From positions 1 to 5,230 of the forward strand of contig CABRGI010000074.1 of NCBI GenBank assembly GCA_902470455.1: DNA of 5,230 bases. The letters run 5' to 3'. How positions within the stretch are numbered: position 1 is the stretch's first letter; each line of letters starts with the position of its first letter. The stretch comes from an uncultured Parvimonas sp. (GTDB lineage: Bacteria; Bacillota; Clostridia; Tissierellales; Peptoniphilaceae). The notes beneath the pieces are model-generated. The model was not told the DNA's origin. It saw nothing but the letters and a program-made list of their open reading frames with translations, and did no database searches. Positions 1-5,230 of this stretch are shown here, in pieces. The position numbers were made by a program, and so were the translations under genes.

Positions 1-657
1 TCTAATTTTTTTACACCATTGGAGTTTAAGTATGTAGAGAGATTTTTAAAAAATATAGATATGAATTATGATATTATCTTTATTGAAGAAGATTATGAGA
101 GAAAATTTTTAATTTTTTACAGAGAAAATTATTCCTTAAATGATTATTTGGAAACTTTGAAATTTAAAGATATTTCAGGAATAGAACATAGAAATATTTT
201 GGGAAGTATTCTCCATTTGGGAATAAATCGTGAAAAAGTCGGAGAAATAATAAAAGTTGACGGATATTGGTATATTTATTGTTTGAAGCCGATAGGAACA
301 TTTTTATTTTCTAATGGATTAAAATTTGCGGGGCAAGATTTAAAATTGGAAATTTTGAATAATAATTTTATTCCATCTAATTTTAAAAAATATGAGGATG
401 AAAAAATAATAGTTTCCGGTTTGAGATTGGACTGCTTTGTTAAAGAACTTGCTAGAACTTCAAGAGAGATTGCTCAAAAATACATTAAAGCTGGATATGT
501 AAATTTGAATTATGAGGAATGTAAAGACTTTGACAAGAAGATAAACGAAAATGATATTATTTCAATAAGAAAAGAAGGAAAATTCAAAGTCGATAATTTT
601 GGAGGCTTAACTAAAAAGAATAAATTTGTTGTCAATATTAAGAGGTATTCTATATGA
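1..657 (+). CDS. ylmH: YlmH-type S4-domain RNA-binding protein, 5' end cut by window
   Basis: The frame is open from base 1, and the residues before the first possible start (TTG at 19) read SNFFTP, which resembles the 'F-x-T/D-P' stretch near the N-terminus of YlmH proteins. I therefore treat it as 5'-truncated, with about 218 residues visible of a family usually near 260. The central block HRNILGSILHLGINREKVGEI-like (visible residues 63-83) is the family's signature 'HRDxLGAxxxLGxxRxKxGDI' region. An S4 RNA-binding domain follows at about residues 142-190, with RLDCFVKELARTSR then AGYVNLN. Known of the family: YlmH is a cytoplasmic, ribosome-associated RNA-binding protein, linked in Bacillus subtilis to the ylm/divIVA region and to handling of obstructed ribosomal large subunits. 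Its stop overlaps the lspA start in ATGA. In B. subtilis divIVA and ileS lie between ylmH and lspA; here they are absent from that position. Confidence 0.88.
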   Translation, partial: SNFFTPLEFKYVERFLKNIDMNYDIIFIEEDYERKFLIFYRENYSLNDYLETLKFKDISGIEHRNILGSILHLGINREKVGEIIKVDGYWYIYCLKPIGTFLFSNGLKFAGQDLKLEILNNNFIPSNFKKYEDEKIIVSGLRLDCFVKELARTSREIAQKYIKAGYVNLNYEECKDFDKKINENDIISIRKEGKFKVDNFGGLTKKNKFVVNIKRYSI

Positions 658-1106
658 TATATGTAATTATAATTGTTGGATTAATTTTAGACCAACTTAC
701 AAAATATATTTCAGTAGCCAATTTAAAAGGTGCTGATTCTGTAGTTTTAATTAAAAATTGGCTAGAATTTACTTATGTAGAAAATACAGGAGTAGCTTTT
801 GGTAGTTTTAAAGGATATAAATATTTCTTTGTTTTTATTTCTTTGGTTGCATTTTTTGGAATTTTATTTTATATAAGTAAAAATAAAGATAAAATGTCTA
901 AAGTAGAACAAATCTTATTTGCTCTTATTGCTTGTGGAGCACTGGGAAATTGCATAGATAGAATTAGATATTCTTTTGTTGTAGATTTTATTCATACAAG
1001 ATTTGGTGGTTTATATGATTTTCCGGTTTTTAATTTTGCAGATATTTATATTTGTGTAGCCTGTTTCTTACTTATAGTTGTATCATTTACTAAAAAGGAG
1101 AATTAA
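654..1106 (+). CDS. lspA: Lipoprotein signal peptidase (signal peptidase II)
   Basis: LspA is the membrane aspartyl protease that removes the signal peptide from diacylglyceryl-modified prolipoproteins, on the outer face of the cytoplasmic membrane. The 150-residue length is typical. Four hydrophobic segments lie at about residues 2-20, 56-75, 86-103 and 128-146. The family motifs are all present: LDQLTK (D13), NTGVAFG (N44), GNCIDR (N99, D102), VVDF (D111) and FNFADIYI (N127, D130). D111 and D130 match the catalytic aspartate pair. The ATG at 654 overlaps the ylmH stop by 4 bases and has AGAGG at 641-645, eight bases upstream, so the two are probably translationally coupled. The next gene, ung, starts one base after the lspA stop. 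Confidence 0.96.
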   Translation: MIYVIIIVGLILDQLTKYISVANLKGADSVVLIKNWLEFTYVENTGVAFGSFKGYKYFFVFISLVAFFGILFYISKNKDKMSKVEQILFALIACGALGNCIDRIRYSFVVDFIHTRFGGLYDFPVFNFADIYICVACFLLIVVSFTKKEN

Positions 1107-1107
1107 G

Positions 1108-1776
1108 ATGATGTCTAATTATGGAGCTTGGAATGAATATTTAAAGGATGAATTTAAAAAAGAGTATTTTATTAAGATGAAAAACTTTTTAAATGAAGAA
1201 TATAAAAATAAAATAATATTCCCACCTAATGAATGTGTTTTTACTATTTTTGATAAAATTTCTCCAAAAGACATTAAGGTTATTATTTTAGGACAAGATC
1301 CATATCACGGTGTAAATCAAGCTAATGGAATGAGTTTTTCAGTAAATAGAGGAGAAAAAATACCTCCTTCACTTCGTAATATTTATCTTGAATTAAATTC
1401 AGATTTAGGGATAACTCCTCCAAATCATGGGGATTTAACTGCTTGGGTTGAACAAGGTGTATTTTTATTAAATGCTACACTAACTGTTGAGAAGGCAAAG
1501 CCAAATTCACATAAAGATATAGGTTGGCAAATTTTCACAGACAGAGTAATTGAAATAATTTCAAATTTTGATTATCCTAAAGTTTTTATTCTTTGGGGTA
1601 GCTTTGCTATTTCAAAGAGTAATTTGATAAAAAAAGATGAAAATAATTTTATAATTACAAGTACACATCCTTCTCCTTTTTCTGCTCATCGAGGATTTTT
1701 TGGAAGCAAGCCATTTTCTAAGGCTAATGAATTTTTGATTAGCAAGGGAGTTAAACCGATAGATTGGAGAGTGTAA
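1108..1776 (+). CDS. ung: Uracil-DNA glycosylase, family 1
   Basis: Ung cuts the N-glycosidic bond of uracil in DNA and so starts base excision repair of deaminated cytosine or misincorporated dUMP. I place the start at ATG 1108 because AAGGAG at 1095-1100 is 7 bases upstream. A second ATG follows directly at 1111. A longer frame opening at TTG 1078 would lie inside lspA, lacks a site and adds no conserved sequence. The protein is 222 residues, close to the usual 220-230. Motifs in order: GQDPYHG (62-68, D64 being the water-activating aspartate), LLNATLTVE (120-128, N122 in the uracil-binding position), ILWG (161-164), and HPSPFSAHRGFFG (187-199, H187 being the catalytic histidine of the leucine loop). 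All key residues are present, so it should be active. It sits between lspA and rluD, which are usually direct neighbours in Bacillota. Confidence 0.96.
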   Translation: MMSNYGAWNEYLKDEFKKEYFIKMKNFLNEEYKNKIIFPPNECVFTIFDKISPKDIKVIILGQDPYHGVNQANGMSFSVNRGEKIPPSLRNIYLELNSDLGITPPNHGDLTAWVEQGVFLLNATLTVEKAKPNSHKDIGWQIFTDRVIEIISNFDYPKVFILWGSFAISKSNLIKKDENNFIITSTHPSPFSAHRGFFGSKPFSKANEFLISKGVKPIDWRV

Positions 1777-1779
1777 TTT

Positions 1780-2712
1780 TTGACAGAATTAAAATATATC
1801 AGTGATAAAAAAATTAGATGTGATGTTTTTTTATCCGAAAAAATTTCTAATTTATCAAGGACTTCAATTCAAAAATTGATAAAAGATAAATTAGTTTTTG
1901 TAAATAATAAAAATATAAAGCCGAATGTAATTTTAGAAATAGGAGATGAAATAACTGTTTCTATTCCGGAGAAAAAAGAAATTACATTAGTTGCTGAAGA
2001 TATAGATTTAGATATTGTATATGAAGATGATTATATTATAATTATAAATAAACCTAGAAATATGGTTGTTCATCCTGCTGCAGGTAATGAAGAACATACT
2101 TTGGTTAATGCACTTTTAAATCATTGTAAATTATCAATGATAAATTCCGAAAGACCGGGAATTGTTCACAGACTTGATAAGGATACGACAGGTCTTATAA
2201 TTTGTGCAAAGGATGATGAAACACATCTAAAATTAGTTGAAATGTTTTCAAATAGAGAAATCAACAAAAAATATTTGGCAATCTGTAATGGAAGTTTTTC
2301 AAAAGAGAACGGACTTATAGATAAACCTATTGGTAGAGATGAAAAAGACAGAAAAAAGATGAGTGTAAAAAGTAAATCTGGAAAAGAAGCTCTTACAGAA
2401 TACAATATTTTAACTTCAAATTTAAAATATTCATTAGTTGATGTAACTCTTCATACGGGACGAACTCATCAGATAAGAGTTCATTTCAGTAGCCTTAATC
2501 ATCCTATCGTAGGTGATGAAACTTATGGAAACAAAAATGAAAAGATAAAAGCGAATGGACAGATGTTACATTCCTATTATCTTGAGTTTTTACATCCAAT
2601 TACAAAGGAAAACTTAAGTTTTACTGTTTTACCTGATGAATATTTTTTTAGCATTTTAAATAAAACAGGATTGGAATTTAATAAGGAGTTATTATGCAAA
2701 GTGAAAGATTAA
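1780..2712 (+). CDS. rluD: RluD/YlyB-type 23S rRNA pseudouridine synthase (RluA family)
   Basis: This enzyme isomerises specific uridines to pseudouridine in RNA, for RluD-type members in large-subunit rRNA. The 310-residue length fits the S4-containing RluC/RluD branch. An N-terminal S4 domain covers about residues 12-60 (CDVFLSEKISNLSRTSIQKL, VFVNN). The catalytic domain has INKPRNMVVHPAAG (89-102), GIVHRLDKDTTGL (127-139, D133 being the catalytic aspartate), LHTGRTHQIRVHF (224-236) and HPIVGDETYG (241-250). The start is TTG 1780, because the S4 domain begins about ten residues later and no in-frame ATG precedes residue 95. GGAG at 1766-1769 lies ten bases upstream. It follows ung by 3 bases in the same frame, and its last 19 bases overlap the next gene. 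The family is certain; the exact target uridines are inferred from RluD and cannot be read from sequence. Confidence 0.93.
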   Translation: MTELKYISDKKIRCDVFLSEKISNLSRTSIQKLIKDKLVFVNNKNIKPNVILEIGDEITVSIPEKKEITLVAEDIDLDIVYEDDYIIIINKPRNMVVHPAAGNEEHTLVNALLNHCKLSMINSERPGIVHRLDKDTTGLIICAKDDETHLKLVEMFSNREINKKYLAICNGSFSKENGLIDKPIGRDEKDRKKMSVKSKSGKEALTEYNILTSNLKYSLVDVTLHTGRTHQIRVHFSSLNHPIVGDETYGNKNEKIKANGQMLHSYYLEFLHPITKENLSFTVLPDEYFFSILNKTGLEFNKELLCKVKD

Positions 2713-3812
2713 TTTTTAGAAAATTCAGTTTAGATGATATAGATGATGTTTTTGAGTTTGGAAGTGATGATGAAACTTGTAAATTCGTTACTTGGGATAA
2801 ACACAAAAATATTTTGGAAACTGAAAAAGTAATTACTGATTGTTTTATGAAAAATAAATATTGTTTTGCAATAGTTGAAAAAATTTCTAATAAATGTATC
2901 GGTTCTTTTGAATACAAAGCGGATATAAAAAATAATTCTTTATCATTCGGATATGTTTTAAATAAGAATTTTTGGAACAAAGGTTATATGACGGAGACTT
3001 TAAATTTTATGCTTGACTATGCTTTTAATACCTTAAAAGTTAATAGAGTTTGTGCAATGCATATTAAAGAAAACATTGCTTCCGGAAAAGTTATGGAGAA
3101 ATGTGGACTTAAAGTCGAGGGTGAATTTGAAGATGAAGAATTTTTAAAGGGACGATATATAACTTTGATACATAGATCAATTTTAAGAAAAAATTATTTA
3201 AAAGGAGAAAAGAGTATGAAACAATTAGAAATGCCTAAAATAGGAGAAAAAGTTTATATAATGAAGACAAATGTAGGAGAAATTTCTTTAAGATTATTTA
3301 ATGAAATTGCTCCAAAAACATGTGAAAATTTTATAACATTGGCTAAAAGAGGATATTATAATGGAGTTATTTTCCACAGAGTTATAAGAGATTTTATGAT
3401 TCAAGGTGGAGATCCAACTGGTACAGGAATGGGTGGAGAAAGCATCTGGGGAGAATCCTTTGAAGATGAATTCGATGGTAATTTCAGAAATTATAGAGGT
3501 GCTTTGTCAATGGCAAATGCAGGACCAAATACTAATGGAAGTCAATTTTTTATAGTTCAAAACAGTAAAATTTCTGATGATTATGTAAATTATTTAAAAA
3601 ATTCTGATAAAAAAGTATATCCTGATGATGTTGTTGAAACTTATGAAAAACTTGGAGGAGCATTCTGGTTAGACTTTAAACATACTGTTTTTGGGCAAGT
3701 ATTTAAAGGAATGGAAGTAGTTGACGAAATTGCCAATACTTACTGTTCTAATGATAAGCCAATAGAAGATATTGTAATTTTATCAATTGAAGAACAAGTT
3801 TTTGAGGGTTAA
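2694..3812 (+). CDS. GNAT acetyltransferase open in frame into cyclophilin (apparent two-domain fusion)
   Basis: One uninterrupted 372-codon frame holds two complete domains. Residues 1 to about 168 form a RimJ/RimL-like GNAT N-acetyltransferase: RLIFRKFSLDD at the start, FGYVLNKNFWNKGYMTE (85-101, acetyl-CoA motif A in the form W-x-K-G-Y-x-T-E), and N127 to L139 (N-x-x-S, then VMEKCGL), the usual end of the fold. Residues 175-372 are a full cyclophilin, described separately. The join RKNYLKGEKSM is encoded by a ribosome binding site followed by an ATG, so the linker looks like intergenic DNA that has become translatable. The start ATG 2694 has AAGGAG at 2683-2688, five bases upstream, and overlaps rluD by 19 bases. 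The acetyltransferase substrate is unknown; family members modify protein N-termini, amino acids or small molecules. GNAT-cyclophilin is not a standard architecture that I know. It may be a true fusion, or two genes joined by a one-base change. Confidence 0.75.
   Translation: MQSERLIFRKFSLDDIDDVFEFGSDDETCKFVTWDKHKNILETEKVITDCFMKNKYCFAIVEKISNKCIGSFEYKADIKNNSLSFGYVLNKNFWNKGYMTETLNFMLDYAFNTLKVNRVCAMHIKENIASGKVMEKCGLKVEGEFEDEEFLKGRYITLIHRSILRKNYLKGEKSMKQLEMPKIGEKVYIMKTNVGEISLRLFNEIAPKTCENFITLAKRGYYNGVIFHRVIRDFMIQGGDPTGTGMGGESIWGESFEDEFDGNFRNYRGALSMANAGPNTNGSQFFIVQNSKISDDYVNYLKNSDKKVYPDDVVETYEKLGGAFWLDFKHTVFGQVFKGMEVVDEIANTYCSNDKPIEDIVILSIEEQVFEG
3201..3207 (+). promoter_or_regulatory. Internal Shine-Dalgarno site at the domain junction
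   Basis: AAAGGAG lies eight bases before ATG 3216, as good as any ribosome binding site in the window. It sits inside the long open frame exactly where the acetyltransferase domain ends. It strongly suggests that the cyclophilin is, or recently was, translated from its own start. Confidence 0.85.
3216..3812 (+). CDS. Cyclophilin-type peptidyl-prolyl cis-trans isomerase (product of internal start)
   Basis: Starting at ATG 3216 gives a 198-residue protein that is a complete cyclophilin, an enzyme catalysing cis-trans isomerisation of Xaa-Pro bonds during folding. Motifs: FHRVIRDFMIQGGDPTGTG (53-71), with R55, F60, M61 and Q63 in the active-site positions; SMANAGPNTNGSQFFI (98-113); and WLDFKHTVFGQV (151-162), with W151 and H156. 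An insertion of about 35 residues (116-150, NSKISDDY to KLGGAF) separates the last two blocks. I recall similar insertions in other Bacillota cyclophilins of about 195 residues. There is no signal peptide, lipobox or membrane segment, so it should be cytoplasmic. No stop separates it from the preceding acetyltransferase, so a fused form is also possible. The tdk gene begins 2 bases after its stop. Confidence 0.9.
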   Translation: MKQLEMPKIGEKVYIMKTNVGEISLRLFNEIAPKTCENFITLAKRGYYNGVIFHRVIRDFMIQGGDPTGTGMGGESIWGESFEDEFDGNFRNYRGALSMANAGPNTNGSQFFIVQNSKISDDYVNYLKNSDKKVYPDDVVETYEKLGGAFWLDFKHTVFGQVFKGMEVVDEIANTYCSNDKPIEDIVILSIEEQVFEG

Positions 3813-3814
3813 TT

Positions 3815-4426
3815 ATGCATCAATATAAAGGTAAATTAATTTTACACACAGGTAGTATGTTCTCTGGGAAAACTTCAAGTTTATGGAAAGACTTAAATAG
3901 ATTTGAGATTGCAAAATATGAAACTGTTGTATTTAAACCTAAGTTTGATAACAGATATGCAGATAAAGAAATAGTTACTCATGATAATAACAAAATGAGA
4001 GCTATTCCGGTTGAAAGTATTGATGAGATTATAGAATATATGAAGACAAGCACTGCAAGTATTATAGGTATTGACGAAGTTCAGTTTATTAAAGGGGATA
4101 TAAATAAGATTATTGAAACTTTAAATATATTTTTAGAAAATGAGTTTACAGTAGTTCTTGCAGGACTTGATATGGACTATAAAGCAGAGCCTTTTGAGTT
4201 GGTAAAAGAATTAATGCCAAGAGCTGATTATCTATATAAACATCATGCAGTTTGTGCTAATTGTGGGGTTGATGCTTGGGTTAGTTACAGAAAGACTCAT
4301 GATGATGAAAGAATAAAACTTGGAGCTTCAGAAAGTTATGAGCCTCTTTGCAGAAAATGCTATTATGAAAAAGAAAAAATCAGAAAGCAAATGGAAAATC
4401 AATTAAGTATGCTTGAAGATGAATAA
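3815..4426 (+). CDS. tdk: Thymidine kinase, TK1/type II family
   Basis: Tdk phosphorylates thymidine to dTMP with ATP in the salvage route to dTTP, in the cytoplasm. The 203-residue length is normal. A P-loop GSMFSGKT lies at residues 13-20. The Walker B-like block GIDEVQF is at 85-91, with E88 as the expected catalytic base. GLDMDYKAEPF is at 118-127, the family's GLD-x-D-x-x-x-x-PF block. A structural zinc site is formed by C147-x-x-C150 and C179-x-x-C182 around the lasso loop, all four cysteines being present. The start ATG 3815 has GAGGG at 3804-3808, six bases upstream and overlapping the end of the preceding gene, whose stop is 2 bases before the ATG. It is the last gene of the packed run; no strong terminator follows it before the cold-shock promoter. 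Confidence 0.96.
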   Translation: MHQYKGKLILHTGSMFSGKTSSLWKDLNRFEIAKYETVVFKPKFDNRYADKEIVTHDNNKMRAIPVESIDEIIEYMKTSTASIIGIDEVQFIKGDINKIIETLNIFLENEFTVVLAGLDMDYKAEPFELVKELMPRADYLYKHHAVCANCGVDAWVSYRKTHDDERIKLGASESYEPLCRKCYYEKEKIRKQMENQLSMLEDE

Positions 4427-4433
4427 AAATTAC

Positions 4434-4462
4434 TTGCTTTATTCTGTTAATTGTGTTATAGT
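4434..4462 (+). promoter_or_regulatory. Sigma-A-type promoter of the cold-shock gene
   Basis: TTGCTT at 4434-4439 and TATAGT at 4457-4462 are separated by exactly 17 bases. A TG at 4454-4455 gives an extended -10 element. Transcription would start near 4469, leaving a leader of about 50 nt before the ATG at 4519. It is the best promoter match I found in the window and it lies in the only gap before the csp gene. Confidence 0.72.
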
Positions 4463-4468
4463 ATGAAG

Positions 4469-4486
4469 GTAGTAAAAATGTGCTAC
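4469..4486 (+). promoter_or_regulatory. Small hairpin at the 5' end of the cold-shock mRNA leader
   Basis: GTAGTA (4469-4474) can pair with TGCTAC (4481-4486) through six base pairs, one of them G-U, around the loop AAAATG. It falls at or next to the predicted transcription start, so the mRNA would begin with a stem-loop. Leaders of cold-shock genes in other bacteria carry structures that affect mRNA stability and translation. A regulatory role here is inference. Confidence 0.4.
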
Positions 4487-4503
4487 ATATTTCCTATAGT
4501 ATT

Positions 4504-4508
4504 GGAGG
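4504..4508 (+). promoter_or_regulatory. Ribosome binding site that decides the csp start
   Basis: GGAGG lies ten bases before ATG 4519. A second weaker AAAGGA at 4512-4517 is too close (one base) to serve that ATG. The site lies downstream of the alternative GTG at 4480, which argues against the longer reading of the gene. Confidence 0.75.
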
Positions 4509-4518
4509 ATTAAAGGAT

Positions 4519-4719
4519 ATGAAAGGAACTGTAAAATGGTTCAATGCAGCTAAAGGATTTGGATTTATTTCTACTGAAAATGGAGAAGATGTATTTGTAC
4601 ATTATTCAGCATTAGAAGAAAATGGTGAATTTAGAACTTTAGATGAAGGACAAGCTGTTGAATTTGAAATAGTAGATGGCGCTAAAGGTCCTCAAGCTTC
4701 TGGTGTTGTTAAGTTATAA
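4519..4719 (+). CDS. csp: Cold-shock protein, CspA family
   Basis: The protein is a 66-residue single cold-shock domain, a small five-stranded beta-barrel that binds single-stranded RNA and DNA and acts as an RNA chaperone. It begins MKGTVKWFNAAKGFGFI, with RNP1 at residues 12-17 (KGFGFI) and RNP2 at 25-29 (VFVHY). It ends GPQASGVVKL, as most CspA/CspB proteins do. I chose ATG 4519 because it gives the family's standard N-terminus and has GGAGG ten bases upstream. The frame is open back to GTG 4480, but those 13 codons match no Csp and contain the ribosome binding site. The gene has its own promoter (4434-4462) and terminator (4795-4822), so it is probably monocistronic. Whether it is cold-induced cannot be told from sequence. 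Confidence 0.96.
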   Translation: MKGTVKWFNAAKGFGFISTENGEDVFVHYSALEENGEFRTLDEGQAVEFEIVDGAKGPQASGVVKL

Positions 4720-4794
4720 TATTGTCTTTTCTTAAAAGAAAATTCAATTTATACATACTTCTGTATGTTATGATATTAATATTAATCAAGAAGT

Positions 4795-4822
4795 AAAATC
4801 TCCTTTTTTTAGGAGATTTTTT
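4795..4822 (+). terminator. Intrinsic terminator after csp
   Basis: AAAATCTCCT (4795-4804) pairs perfectly with AGGAGATTTT (4811-4820) around a TTTTTT loop, and the 3' arm continues into a run of six T (4817-4822). This is a standard rho-independent terminator for the cold-shock transcript. Read on the minus strand, the stem is followed by only four T, so two-way action would be weak. Confidence 0.88.
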
Positions 4823-4844
4823 AAATTTAATTAAAGGAAATATT

Positions 4845-5230
4845 ATGAATAAAAAATTAAATGAAATGAGTTTAGAAGAATTATGGGAAATCTTTCCTAT
4901 ATTTCTAGTTGAACATAATAATGAATGGAAAACTTGGTATGAAGAAGAAAAATTAAATATTTTATCTTTAATTTCAAAAGAAAAAATTTTCAGGATTTCA
5001 CATATAGGAAGTACATATATTCCTTCAATATGGGCAAAAAATATTGTAGATATTCTTTTAGAGCTTAATAATTATGATGATTTAAAATTTGTAAAAGAGA
5101 TATTATTAAAAAACAACTGGCTTTGTATGAGTGAAGACGAAAATAGAATTTCTATGAATAAAGGATATACTGAAAAAGGATTTGATAAAAAAGTCTTTCA
5201 TTTGCATATAAGAATAGCTGGAGATAATGA
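4845..5230 (+). CDS. GrpB/UPF0157-family protein, 3' end cut by window
   Basis: The open frame starts at ATG 4845, with AAAGGA at 4833-4838 six bases upstream, and runs off the window after 128 codons. The family is recognised from LEELWEIFPIFLVEHNNEW-like text at residues 11-28, RISHIGST (50-57), IWAKNIVDILLEL (62-74) and FHLHIR (118-123). These match the GrpB pattern of HIGST, a short 'AKPxxDI' block and a later 'HLH' strand. GrpB proteins belong to the nucleotidyltransferase-like superfamily, with the G55-S56 and D69 positions in the core, but their substrates are mostly unproven, so I give no reaction. The usual proline after AK is asparagine here (N66). The gene follows the csp terminator by 22 bases and may depend on read-through. 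Confidence 0.85.
   Translation, partial: MNKKLNEMSLEELWEIFPIFLVEHNNEWKTWYEEEKLNILSLISKEKIFRISHIGSTYIPSIWAKNIVDILLELNNYDDLKFVKEILLKNNWLCMSEDENRISMNKGYTEKGFDKKVFHLHIRIAGDN

Noticed and set aside
1078..1107. Longer ung start at TTG 1078.
   Set aside because: It adds ten residues overlapping lspA, has no ribosome binding site and no family similarity. ATG 1108 has AAGGAG at ideal spacing.
2166..2405. Open frame of 79 codons on the minus strand.
   Set aside because: It lies wholly inside the rluD-type gene, antisense to its catalytic motifs, is low in complexity (F/S/L-rich) and resembles no family. It is a shadow of the real gene.
2678..2980. Open frame of 100 codons on the minus strand.
   Set aside because: It is antisense to the acetyltransferase domain, which has clear family motifs on the plus strand. 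The minus-strand product has no recognisable motif.
4421..4444. Inverted repeat GAATAAA/TTTATTC at the tdk stop as a terminator.
   Set aside because: The seven-pair stem has a single G-C pair and a ten-base loop, and no T-run follows. It also overlaps the csp -35 element. It is at most a very weak structure.
4495..4500. Second TATAGT as another csp -10 box.
   Set aside because: No -35-like hexamer lies 16-18 bases upstream, and transcription would begin at or beyond the GGAGG site, leaving no usable leader.
4480..4518. Longer cold-shock protein from GTG 4480.
   Set aside because: The extra 13 residues are unlike any Csp N-terminus and are encoded by the leader and its ribosome binding site.

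Overview
The window is strongly AT-rich, gene-dense bacterial DNA in which every gene I can support lies on the plus strand. Shine-Dalgarno sites of the AAGGAG/GGAGG type, heavy AGA and AAA/TTA codon use, and the grouping of ylmH, lspA and an rluD-type gene point to a low-GC Bacillota. An anaerobic Clostridia/Tissierellia-like lineage is my guess; the exact taxon cannot be fixed from this sequence alone.

Region 1 to 4426 reads as one tightly packed run of genes with gaps or overlaps of only a few bases: the 3' part of ylmH (S4 RNA-binding protein), lspA (lipoprotein signal peptidase), ung (uracil-DNA glycosylase), an RluD-type pseudouridine synthase that starts with TTG, a GNAT acetyltransferase open in frame into a cyclophilin-type peptidyl-prolyl isomerase, and tdk (thymidine kinase). 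No terminator or convincing promoter is visible inside this run, so it is probably an operon or the distal part of one. The functions are mixed housekeeping: ribosome and RNA handling (ylmH, rluD), envelope protein maturation (lspA), DNA uracil repair and thymidine salvage (ung, tdk), and protein folding (cyclophilin).

Region 4427 to 4844 holds a separate unit. An extended -10 sigma-A-type promoter drives a 66-residue cold-shock protein through a leader of about 50 nt that begins with a small hairpin. After the gene come several small inverted repeats and a clear intrinsic terminator at 4795-4822.

From 4845 to the right edge is the 5' part of a GrpB-family (UPF0157) gene, cut by the window. 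It begins only 22 nt after the terminator, leaving no room for a promoter of its own downstream of that terminator.

The most unusual object is the 372-codon GNAT-cyclophilin reading frame at 2694-3812. A perfect ribosome binding site and ATG sit exactly at the domain junction, and loss of one A from an A6 run just upstream would create a TAA stop directly before that site. It may be a recent or real fusion with internal initiation, or two genes merged by a one-base change or sequencing error. I saw no CRISPR array, mobile element, tRNA or rRNA.
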